Origin: Cinclus cinclus | Taxonomy: Eukaryota; Chordata; Aves; Passeriformes; Cinclidae | Reading direction: 5' to 3' | DNA length: 64,000 nucleotides | Assembly: GCF_963662255.1 (NCBI RefSeq) | Contig: NC_085080.1 | Coordinates: 875,503-939,502 of the forward strand | Shown here: positions 11,701-23,700 of the stretch, piece by piece | Numbering within the stretch: the first letter of the stretch is position 1 | Layout: each line of letters opens with the position of its first letter | Translations under genes and position numbers: made by a program | Notes under the pieces: generated by a model | What the model saw: the letters and a program-made list of their open reading frames with translations, nothing else | Told to the model about the DNA's origin: nothing | The model's database searches: none

Positions 11701-14700
11701 TTCCTCATTTTTTCCCCTTCCCTCCCCGTTTTTTCACCGTTTTTTGTCATTTCCTCCCCATTTTTCCCCTTTCCTCCCAATTTTTTCACCTTTTTTTCAT
11801 CATTTCCTCCCCATTTTTCACCCTTTTTCCCATTTCCTCCCCATTTTTTCACAATTTTTCATCATTTTTCCTCCATTTTTCATCATTTTTCCCCCTTTTC
11901 TCCCCATTTCTTCACCATTTTCCCTCCATTTTTCACCATTTTTCTCCATTTTTCTCCGATTTTTCACCGTTTTTTGTCATTTTCCCACCATTTTTTCATC
12001 CTTTTCTGCCCTTTTTTCGCTGTTTTTTGTCATTTTTCATCATTTTTTCCCCTTCCCATTTTTTCACCGTTTTTCATCATTTTTCCTCCATTTTTCTTCA
12101 TTTTTCCATTGTTTTTTGTCACATTTTCACCATTTTTTCGTCCTTTTTTTCCCCTTTCCTCCCCATTTTTTCACCATTTTTTATCATTTTTCCTCCATTT
12201 TTCATCATTTTTCCCCCTTTTCTCCCCATTTCTTCACCGTTTTTCCTCCATTTTTCACCGTTTTTTGCCATTTTTCTGCCATTTCTCGTCACTCTCTCCC
12301 CATTTTTCCTCCATTTTTCCCCATTTTTCCCCCTTTCCTCCCCATTTTTCCTCCGTTTTTCATCATTTCCTCCCCATTTTTCCTCCATTTTCCCATTTCC
12401 TCCCAATTTTTTCACCGTTTTTTCCTCATTTTTCCTCCATTTTTCCTCATTTTTTCCCCTTTCCTCCCCGTTTTTCCTCCATTTTTCCTCATTTTTCCTC
12501 CATTTTTCCTCCATTTTTCATCATTTCCTCCCCATTTTTCGTAATTTTTTCCCCTTTCCTCCCAATTTTTTCACCGTTTTTTTATTTCCTCCCAATTTTT
12601 CCTCCATTTTTCATCATTTCCTCCCCGTTTTTCCTCATTTTTCCCCCTTCCCTCCCCGTTTTTTCACCGTTTTTTCACCGTTTCTCACCATTTTTTTTTT
12701 TGTTGTTGTTGATTTTTTATTTCCCCTCCCCCCCTCCCCTGCCCTCCCCCCTTTTTCTTTTTTTCCCCTCCCCCTCAGCCGTGCAGGAGGAGCGGCAGCG
12801 AGGGAAGGACAAGGAGGGGGATCCCGAATTCGGGACGGCCCCAAACGAGGAGATGCCGGTGGAGAAACTTCTGGAAGCCGAACTCGCCGTGGAGCCCAAG
12901 AGCGACGACGGCGCCGGGCCCGGGGGAGCCTCCGTGAGTCCCGGCCCGCGGAAAATTCCGGAGATTTCGGGGGAAAGAAAAAAAAAACAAAAAAAAAAAA
13001 AAAAAAAAAAAATCCGGGGGATTTTTTTTGGAGGAATTTTTTTGGGGATTTTTTTTTTTTGAAGATTTTTATGGGATTTTTTGGGGATTTTTTGGGGATT
13101 TTTTGGGGATTTTTTTGGAGATTTTTTTGGGATTTTTATGGGGATTTTTTGGGGATTTTTTGAGAATTTTTTTAGGGATTTTTTGGGATTTTTATGGGAT
13201 TTTTTGGGGATTTTTTAGGGATTTTTTAGGGGATTTTTTTAGGGATTTTTGGGGGATTTTTTGGGGATTTTTGGGGGATTTTTTGGGGATTTTTTGGGGA
13301 TTTTTTTTGGGGATTTTTTGGAGATTTTTTTGGGATTTTTATGGGGATTTTTTGGGGATTTTTTGGAGATTTTTTTGGGATTTTTTGGGGATTTTTTGGG
13401 GATTTTTTGAGAATTTTTTTAGGGATTTTTTGGGATTTTTATGGGATTTTTTGGGGATTTTTTGAGAATTTTTTTAGGGATTTTTTGGGATTTTTATGGG
13501 ATTTTTTGGGGATTTTTTAGGGATTTTTTTGGGGATTTTTTGGGGATTTTTTGGGGGATTTTTTGGGGATTTTTTAGGGGTTTTTTGGGATTTTTTTGGG
13601 GATTTTTTGGGGATTTTTTGGGGATTTTTTGAGAATTTTTTTAGGGATTTTTTGGGATTTTTATGGGATTTTTTGGGGATTTTTTGGGGGATTTTTTGGG
13701 GATTTTTTAGGGGTTTTTTGGGATTTTTTTGGGGATTTTTTGGAGATTTTTTGGGGATTTTTGGGGATTTTTTGGGGATTTTTTTGGGGATTTTTTGGGA
13801 TTTTTTGGGGATTTTTTGGGGAATTTTTGGGGTTTTTTGGGGATTTTTTTGGGGTTTTTTGGGATTTTTTGGGGATTTTTTGGAGATTTTTTGGGGATTT
13901 TTTGGGGATTTTTTGGGATTTTTTGGGGATTTTTTGGGGAATTTTTGGGGTTTTTTGGGGATTTTTTTGGGGTTTTTTAGGGGATTTTTTGGGGATTTTT
14001 TGGGGATTTTTTGGGATTTTTTTGGGATTTTTATGGGATTTTTTTAGGATTTTTTTATTTTTTATGAGAATTTTTTTGGGGATTTGTTTTTATTTTTTTG
14101 GGGATTTTTTGGGGATTTTTTTTATTTTTATGGGAATTTTTTGGGGATTTTTTGGGATTTTTATGGGATTTTTTGGGGGGATTTTTTGGGGTTTTTTTTT
14201 TTATTTTTATGGGAATTTTTTGGGGATTTATTTTTTATTTTTTTGGGGATTTTTTAGGGATTTTTGATGGGATTTTAGGGGATTTTTTGGGTTTTTTTTT
14301 TTTTTTATTTTTATGGGAATTTTTTGGGGGATTTTTTGGGATTTTTTTAGGGATTTTTTGGGGGGATTTTTTGGGGTTTTTTTTTATTTTTATGGGAATT
14401 TTTTGGGGTTTTTTGGGGATTTATTTTTTATTATTTTGGGGATTTTTTAGGGATTTTTGATGGGGTTTTAGGGGATTTTTTGGGGATTTTTGAGCATTTT
14501 TATGGGATTTTTTAGGGGATATTTGAGCATTTTTAGGGGATTTTTTTAGTGAATTTTTTTATTTTTATGGGAATTTTTTGGGGTTTTTTGGGGATTTATT
14601 TTTTATTTCTTTGGGGATTTTTTAGGGATTTTTGATGGGGTTTTAGGGGATTTTTTTTGTGGTTTTTTTTTTTCAGGGAATTTTATGGGATTTTTTAGCC

Positions 14701-17700
14701 TTTATTTATTGGGGATTTTTTGGGAATTTTAGATAAATTTTGTGTGAACTTCGAGCAATTCTGGGCAATTTTGGGCAATTTGGGGCAATTTTCCCCATTT
14801 TTTGTCAGATTCCCACCGAGTTTTTTTTTCTTTTTTTTTTTTTTTTTGGAAATTTTCCCAATTTGGGAATTCCAGGAATATCGGGGGGGGGGAGGGGGGG
14901 GTGGTCTCAATTTACCCCAAAAGCGCCCCAAATTCGGGATTTTTTTCCCATTTTTTTGTGTCTTTTCCCCATTTTTCGACCGATTCCCACCGGGTTTTTT
15001 TTTTGGGGGGGGGGGGAGGAATTTTCCCTTTGGGAATTCCGGGTTGGGTTTGGGAATTTTGGGAATATCGGTGGGGGGGGGGTCTCAATTTACCCCAAAT
15101 TGCCCCAAATTCGGGATTTTTTCCCATTTTTTTGTGTCTTTTCCCCATTTTTCCTCCGATTCCTTCCTGGATTTTTTTGGGGGGGGATTTTCCCATTTGG
15201 GAATTCCGGGATGGGTTTGGGAATTCCGGGAATATTGGTGGGGGGTGGGCCTCAATTTACCCCAAAATCGCCCCAAATTCGGGATTTTTTCCCATTTTTT
15301 TGTGTCTTTTCCCCATTTTTCCTCCGATTCCCACTGGGTTTTTTTTTTTTTTTGGGTGGGGGGGGGGATTTTCCCTTTGGGAATTCCGGGTTGGGTTTTG
15401 GGAATTTTGGGGAATATCAGTGGGGGGGGTCTCAATTTACCCCAAAATCGCCCCAAATTCAGAATTTTTTCCCATCTTTTTGTCTCTTTTCCCCATTTTT
15501 CGACCGATTCCCACCGGGTTTTTTTTTTGAGGGGATGGGGAGGAATTTTCCCTTTGGGAATTCCGGGATGGGTTTTGGGAATTCCGGGAATGTCGGGAGG
15601 GTTCCAAATTTACCCCAAAATTTGGTCTAAAAATTCGGGATTCTCTCCCATTTTTTTGTGTCTTTTCCCCAATTTTTGACCGATTCCCACCGGGGTTTTT
15701 TTTGGGGGGGGGTGGGATTTTCCCTTTGGGAATTCCGGGTTGGGTTTTGGGAATTTTGGGGAATATCAGTGGGGGGGGGGTCTCAATTTACCCCCAAATT
15801 CAGAATTTTTTCCCATCTTTTCATCTCTTTTCCCCAATTTTTGACCGATTCCCACCGGGTTTTTTTTTTTTGGGGGGGTGGGATTTTCCCTTTGGGAATT
15901 CCGGGTTGGGTTTTGGGAATTTTGGGGAATATCGGTGGGGGGGGTCTCAATTTACCCCGAAATCGCCCCGAATTCAGCCCAATGACCCGGTGACCAACAT
16001 CTGCCAGGCGGCCGACAAGCAGCTCTTCACCCTCGTCGAGTGGGCCAAGAGGGTCCCGCACTTCTCGGGGCTCCCCTTGGATGACCAGGTGATCCTGCTC
16101 CGGGCAGGTGCGACAATTCCCGGGAACGCCGCGCGCCTTCCCGGGGAGTTCCCCGGGATTTTCCGGGGAGTTTGTGCGGGGGGGTTTGGGGGGTTTTTTG
16201 GGGTTTTTTTAGGGATTTTTTGGGGATTTTTTGGGGTTTTTTGGGGATTTTTTGGGGATTTTTTGGGGATTTTTTGGGGATTTTTTGGGGATTTTTTGGG
16301 GATTTTTTGGGGATTTTTTGGGGTTTTTTTGGGATTTTTTTTGGTTTTTTGGGGATTTTTTGGGGTTTTTTTGGGAATTTTTTGGGTTTTTTTGGGGATT
16401 TTTTTGGGATTTTTTAAGGATTTTTTGGGGGTTTTTTGGGGATTTTTGGTGATTTTTTGGGTTTTTTTGGGGGATTTTTGGGGATTTTTTGGGATTTTTA
16501 AAGGATTTTTTGGGGTTTTTTGGGGATTTTTTTTGGGATTTTTTGGGATTTTTATGGGATTTTGGGGGTTTTTTTGGGGATTTTTTGAGAATTTTTTTGG
16601 GGACTTTTTGAGGATTTTTTTAGGATTTTTTGGGGATTTTTGGGGATATTTTAGGGATTTTTTGGGGATTTTTTGGGGATTTTTTGGGGTTTTTTAAGGG
16701 ATTTTTTTGGGGATTTTTTGGGGATTTTTGGGGATTTTTTGGGGATTTTTGGGATTTTTTGGGGATTTTTGGGGATTTTTTTTTAGGGATTTTTTGGGGT
16801 TTTTTGGGGATTTTTTGGGGATTCTTTGGGATTTTTTAAGGGATTTTTTGGGATTCTTTTGGGTTTTTTGGGGTTTTTTTAGGGATTTTTTTTTGGGATT
16901 TTCGGGGGAAAAATGGGATTTTTGGGGAGTTTTTGAGGATTTTTTTTTTTGATTTTGGGGTTTTTTGGGGATTTCTGGGATATTGGGAATTCTGGGAATT
17001 TTTTGGGGATTTTTGGGGATTTTTAGGGAATTTTTGGGATTTTTTGGAGGGATTTTAGGGGGATTTTTAAGGAAAAAATGGGATTTTCGGGGGTTTTTGG
17101 GGTTTTTGGGTGGGGTTTGAGAGGATTTTGGGAGGGGTTTTGGGGATTTTTTGGAATTTGGGGATTCTGGGAATTTTTAGGGATTTTTTTGGGGATTTTG
17201 GGAAGGGATTTTGGGATGAATTTGGGAATTTTTTGGGAATTTCTGGAATTTTCGGGGAGATTTTGGGGTTTTTTTGGGGCGGTTGGGGCATTTTAAGGGG
17301 AATTTTGGGAGGAATTTGGGAATTTTGGTAGGAATTTTGGAATTTTTTGGGAGGAATTTTGGAATATTTTGGGAGGAATTTGGGAAGTTTTGGGAGGAAT
17401 TTGGGAATTTTGGGAGGGATTTGGGAATTTTTGGGAGGAACTTGGGAATTTTTGGGATGGAATTTGGGAATTTTTGGGAATTTCTAAGGGGCATTTTGGG
17501 GCATGGGGGAGGGGAATTGACTGGAATTTTGGGAATTTTGGGAATTCTGGGAGGGAATTTCTGGAATTTTGGGAATTCTGGGGAGGGAATTTTGGGGATT
17601 TCGGGAATTCTGGGTGGGAATTTTGGGAATTCTGGGAGGGAATTTTGGGAATTCTGGGTGGGAATTTTGGGAATTCTGGGAGGGAATTTTGGGGATTTTT

Positions 17701-20700
17701 CCTTGGATTTTAACATTTTCCCCTCAGATTTTGAGATTTTCTCCGTGGATTTTTTGGGATTTTTTTCCATGGATTTTGTGTCTCTCTTCCCCAAAATCCC
17801 AAAAAATCCCAAAATTCCCCAATTTTTTTGGAATTCCAATCATGGAACGAGCTCCTCTCCCACCCCAAAAATTCGGGATTTTTCCTCCAATTTTTGTTGT
17901 TTTTCACCAAAATTTTATTGGATTTTTCCCGGAATTTTGGGATTTTTTCCATGGATTTCATATCTAATACCCCAAAATTCCCGAAAATTCCCAAAATTTT
18001 CTTGGAATTCCAATCATGGAATGAGCTCCTCTCCCACCCCAAAAATTCGGGATTTTTCCTCCGTTTTTTGTCGTTTTTCACCCAAATTTCACCGGATTTT
18101 CTCGGGATTTTCGGGGTTTTTTTCCCTAAATTCCACTTCAAACCCCAAAAATCTCCCGAAAATTCCCAAATTTTCCCAAAATTCCAATCATGGAACGAGC
18201 TCCTTTCCCACCCCAAAAATTCGGGATTTTTCCTCCATTTTTTCTCCTTTTTCACCCAAATTTCACCGGATTTTCTCGGGATTTTCGGGGTTTTTTTCCC
18301 TAAATTCCACTTCAAACCCCAAAAATCTCCCGAAAATTCCCAAATTTTCCCAAAATTCCAATCATGGAACGAGCTCCTTTCCCACCCCAAAAATTCGGGA
18401 TTTTTCCTCCATTTTTTCTCGTTTTTCACCCAAATTTCACCGGATTTTCTCGGGATTTTCGGGGTTTTCTTCCCTAAATTCCACCTCTAACCCCCAAAAA
18501 CCTCCCGAAAATTCCGGAATTTTTCCCGCCGGGATCTCAGGCTGGAACGAGCTGCTGATCGCGTCGTTCTCGCACCGCTCCATCGCGGTCAAGGACGGGA
18601 TCCTGTTGGCCACGGGGCTCCACGTTCACCGCACCAGCGCCCACAGCGCCGGCGTCGGCGCCATCTTCGACAGGTGCCGCCTTCGTGCCGTTAATTTGGG
18701 TGTGGTTTATTTTGGGTGTGGTTTATTTGGGTGTGGTTTATTTGGGTGTGGTTTATTTGGGTGTGGTTTATTTGGGTTTGGTTTATTTGGGTGTGGTTTA
18801 TTTGGGTGTGGTTTATTTGGGTGTGGTTTATTTGGGTGTGGTTTATTTGGGTTTGGTTATTTTGGGTGTGGTTTATTTGGGTGTGGTTTATTTTGGGTGT
18901 GGTTTATTTGGGTGTGGTTTATTTGGGTGTGGTTTGTTTGGGTGTGGTTTATTTGGGTTTGGTTTATTTTGGGTGTGGTTTATTTGGGTGTGGTTTATTT
19001 GGGTGTGGTTTATTTGGGTTTGGTTATTTTGGGTGTGGTTTATTTGGGTTTGGTTAATTTGGGTGTGGTTTATTTGGGTGTGGTTTATTTGGGTTTGGTT
19101 TATTTGGGTGTGGTTTATTTGGGTTTGGTTATTTTGGGTGTGGTTTATTTTGGGTTTGGTTTATTTTGGGTTTGGTTTATTTGGGTGTGGTTTATTTGGG
19201 TTTGGTTAATTTGGGTGTGGTTTATTTGGGTGTGGTTTATTTGGGTGTGGTTTATTTGGGTTTGGTTTATTTGGGTGTGGTTTATTTGGGTGTGGTTTAT
19301 TTGGGTGTGGTTTATTTGGGTGTGGTTTATTTTGGGTGTGGTTTATTTGGGTGTGGTTTATTTGGGTTTGGTTTATTTGGGTGTGGTTTATTTGGGTTTG
19401 GTTATTTTGGGTGTGGTTTATTTTGGGTTTGGTTTATTTTGGGTTTGGTTTATTTTGGGTTTGGTTTATTTGGGTGTGGTTTATTTGGGTTTGGTTAATT
19501 TGGGTGTGGTTTATTTGGGTGTGGTTTATTTGGGTGTGGTTTATTTGGGTTTGGTTTATTTGGGTGTGGTTTATTTGGGTGTGGTTTATTTGGGTGTGGT
19601 TTATTTTGGGTGTGGTTTATTTTGGGTGTGGTTTATTTGGGTGTGGTTTATTTGGGTGTGGTTTATTTGGGTGTGGTTTATTTGGGTGTGGTTTATTTGG
19701 GTGTGGTTTATTTGGGTTTGGTTTATTTGGGTGTGGTTTATTTGGGTGTGGTTTATTTGGGTGTGGTTTATTTTGGGTGTGGTTTATTTTGGGTGTGGTT
19801 TATTTGGGTGTGGTTTATTTGGGTGTGGTTTATTTGGGTGTGGTTTATTTGGGTGTGGTTTATTTGGGTTTGGTTTATTTTGGGTGTGGTTTATTTGGGT
19901 GTGGTTTATTTGGGTGTGGTTTATTTGGGTTTGGTTATTTTGGGTGTGGTTTATTTGGGTTTGGTTAATTTGGGTGTGGTTTATTTGGGTGTGGTTTATT
20001 TGGGTTTGGTTTATTTGGGTGTGGTTTATTTTGGGTTTGGTTTATTTTGGGTTTGGTTTATTTGGGTGTGGTTTATTTGGGTTTGGTTAATTTGGGTGTG
20101 GTTTGTTTGGGTGTGGTTTATTTGGGTGTGGTTTATTTTGGGTGTGGTTTATTTGGGTGTGGTTTATTTGGGTTTGGTTTATTTTGGGTGTGGTTTATTT
20201 GGGTTTGGTTTATTTGGGTGTGGTTTATTGGGTGTGGTTTATTTGGGTGTGGTTTATTTGGGTTTGGTTTATTTGGGTTTGGTTATTTTGGGTGTGGTTT
20301 ATTTTGGGTTTGGTTTATTTTGGGTTTGGTTTATTTTGGGTTTGGTTTATTTGGGTGTGGTTTATTTGGGTTTGGTTAATTTGGGTGTGGTTTGTTTGGG
20401 TGTGGTTTATTTGGGTGTGGTTTATTTTGGGTGTGGTTTATTTGGGTGTGGTTTATTTGGGTTTGGTTTATTTTGGGTGTGGTTTATTTGGGTTTGGTTT
20501 ATTTGGGTGTGGTTTATTGGGTGTGGTTTATTTGGGTGTGGTTTATTTTGGGTGTGGTTTATTTGGGTGTGGTTTATTTGGGTGTGGTTTATTTGGGTTT
20601 GGTTTATTTGGGTTTGGTTTATTTGGGTGTGGTTTATTTGGGTGTGGTTTATTTGGGTGTGGTTTATTTGGGTGTGGTTTATTTGGGTGTGGCTTATTTG

Positions 20701-23700
20701 GGTGTGGTTTATTTGGGTTTGGTTTATTTGGGTTTGGTTTATTTGGGTGTGGTTTATTTGGGTGTGGTTTATTTGGGTGTGGTTTATTTGGGTGTGGTTT
20801 ATTTTGGGTTTAGTTTATTTATTTTGGTTTAGTTTATTTTGGGTTTGGTTTATTTTGGGTTTAGTTTATTTTGTTTGCATTTTATTTTTATGAAATTTAT
20901 TTTATTTTATTGTATTTTGTTGGATTGTACTTGAGCTTGATTTTATTTTGTTTTATTTCATTTTTAAAATTAATTTAATTTAATTTTATTTTATTTAATT
21001 TCATTTTATTTCATTTTATTTTATTTTACTTTTTTAAAAATTTTTTATCCTAAAAATTTTTTATCCTTTATTTTATTTTATTTTGTTTTATTTTGTTTTA
21101 TTTTATTTTATTTTATTTTATTTTTTATTTTTTAAAATTTATTTTATTTTTTATATTTTATTTTATTTTATTTCGTTTTATTTTATTGTATTTTATTTTG
21201 TTTTACTTTATTTTATTGTATTTTATTTATTTTATTTTATTTTATTTTATTTTACTTTATTTTACTTTATTTTATTTTTTTATTGTATTTTATTCTATTG
21301 TATTTTATTTTATTTCATTTTATTTTTTTTTTATTTATTTATTTTATTTTATTTTAAATTTTTTTAAATTTATTTTATTTTATTTAGTTTTATTTTATTT
21401 TATTTTATTTTATTTTTTAAAATTTATTTTATTTTATTTATTTTTTATTATTTATTTTATTTAGTTTTATTTTATATTATTTTATTTTACTTTATTTTTT
21501 TTATTGTATTTTATTCTATTGTATTTTATTTTTTTATTTATTTTATTTTATTTTATTTTATTTTTAATTTTTTATTATTTTATTTTATTTCGTTTTATTT
21601 TATTTTATTTTATTTTATTTTATTTCATTTCATTTCATTTTATTTTATTTTTTATTTTTAAATTTTTTTATTTTATTTTTTAATTTTATTTTTTACTTTT
21701 GAATTTAAAATTTATTTTATTTTATTTTGGTTTTTTTATCTTATTTTGTTTTATTTGATTTTTTTTAAATTTTTATTTATTTTATTTTATTTCATTTTAT
21801 TTTGATTTCATTTTTTAAAATTTTGTTTTATTTTATTTTATATTTTATTTTATTTTATTTTATTTTGTTTTCGGGAGGTTGGGATTTTTTTTTTTTCGTG
21901 GGGGGTGTTGGGATTTAATTTATTTTTTTTTGTGGGGAGCTTTGGGATTCATTTTAATTTTTTTTTTTCGTGGGGGGGGTTGGGGTTTATTTTATTTTAT
22001 TTTTATTTTAACACAAAATAACCCAAAAAAGAAAATAAAAAAAAACAAAAAAAAACCAACAAAAAACCAAAAAATACCCTAAAAACAAACAAAAAAAACA
22101 AAAAAAGAAGAAAACCAAAAAACCAAAAAAACACCAAAAAACCCAACCAAAAAAAAACCCAAAAAAACAAACGATTAAAAAAAAAACAAAAAAGAAACCC
22201 AAAAAAGAAAAAACAAAAAAAAAAATTAAAAAAAAAAAAACTGCTGAGTCAGCGAATGGTGATGGGGGGTGGGGGGAGGGGTGGGAGGGATTTGGGGAGT
22301 TCTCCCCTCCCCTCTCCCTTCCCCCCCCCAAAAAAAAAATTTTTTTTTTTTTGGGGGGGGGTTCCTCGGATTGGGTTTTTTTTGGGGAAGGCCTCGGATT
22401 TTTGATTTTTGATTTTTTTTTTTTTTTTTGTGTGGGGGGAGGGGAGGGGGGAGGGGTGAGGTGGGGGAGGGGATTTTTTGTGGATCCTGAAATTCCCCTC
22501 CCCCCCCCCCAAAAAAAAATCTTGCTCGGATTCAGCCGAATTCGCAAAAAAAAAAAAAAAAAAAAAATTCTGCTGAGTCAGCAAAAATCGGTGGGAATTT
22601 GGGGAATTCCCAAAAAAAAAATTTGGGGGTTCCTGGATTGGGTTTTTTGGGGAACACCCAGATTTTCTTTGGCTTTTTTTTTTTTTGGATCCCGAAATTC
22701 CCAAAAAAAAAAATTCCGTTCGGATTCGCCCAAAATCTCGGAAAAAAAATGCCAAAACTCTGCTGAGTCAGCGAAAATCGATGGCGAATTTGGGAATTCC
22801 CAAAAAAAATTTGGGGATTCCTGGATCGGGATTTTTGGGGAACCCCAAAATTTTTTTTAATTTATTCTCTTGGATCCTGAAAATTCCCAAAAAATCCCCC
22901 CAAAATTCCGTTCGGATTCACCCAAAATCTAAAGAAAAATAAAACTCTGCTGAGTCAGCGAAAATCGATGGCAAATTTGGGAATTCCCAAAAATTTTGGG
23001 GATTCCTGGATTGGGTTTTTTGGGGAACACACAGATTTTCTTTGGCTTTTTTTTTTTTTGGATCCCGAAATTCCCAAAAAATCAAAAAAAAATTCCGTTC
23101 GGATTCGCCCAAAATCTCGGAAAAAAATGCCAAAACTCTGCTGAGTCAGCGGAAATCGATGGCGAATTTGGGAATTCCCAAAAATAAATTTGGGGATTCC
23201 TGGATTGGGTTTTTTGGGGAACCCTCAGATTTTTTTGGGGGGGATTCTCTTGGATCCCAAAATGCCCAAAAAAAAATCCCCCAAAAATTCCGTTCGGATT
23301 CGCCCAAAATATCAAAAAAAACCCCAGAACTCTGCTGAGTCAGCGAAAATCGATGGAGAATTTGGGAATTCCCAAAAAAAAACTTGGGGATTCCTGGATC
23401 GGGTTTTTTGGGATTCTCTTGGAACCCGAAATTCCCAAAAAAATCCCCAAAAATTCCGTTCGGATTCGCCCAAAATCTGAAAAACAAATTTCTGCTGAGT
23501 CAGCGAGAATCAATGGAGGATTTGGAGAATTCCCAAAAAAAATTTGGGGATCCCGGATCAGGTTTTTTTTTGGGGAACCCCTCAAATTTTTTTTGGATGA
23601 TATTTCCTGGATCTCAAAATTCCTCAAAAAAAAAAAAAAATTTTTTTTTTTTTTTTGAGGAATTTTGATGGGATTGGATGGGATTTTTTGGGGATTTTTT

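Noticed and set aside
10611..13163. 850-residue frame rich in Phe, Ser and Pro
   Set aside because: It spans the pyrimidine-rich intron 4 array and the real RXRB exon 5 in the wrong frame; low complexity only.
12985..17060. Interstitial telomere (GGGGTTTT-like) sequence
   Set aside because: The units are GGGGATTTTTT with variable runs, not the vertebrate TTAGGG repeat; one more intronic slippage array.
18690..20875. CRISPR-like regular array
   Set aside because: No unique spacers between repeats, units of 15 bp, and a vertebrate gene context. The same applies to the other arrays.
18685..20893. Tandem peptide frames of [10 protein letters not shown] type
   Set aside because: The 15-bp period gives a five-residue repeat open in all three forward frames; this is the RUNX-like minisatellite within an intron.
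20880..22240. Retrotransposon tail (poly-A/T rich region)
   Set aside because: No element body, target-site duplication or CR1-like sequence was seen next to it; it is a TTTTA slippage tract.
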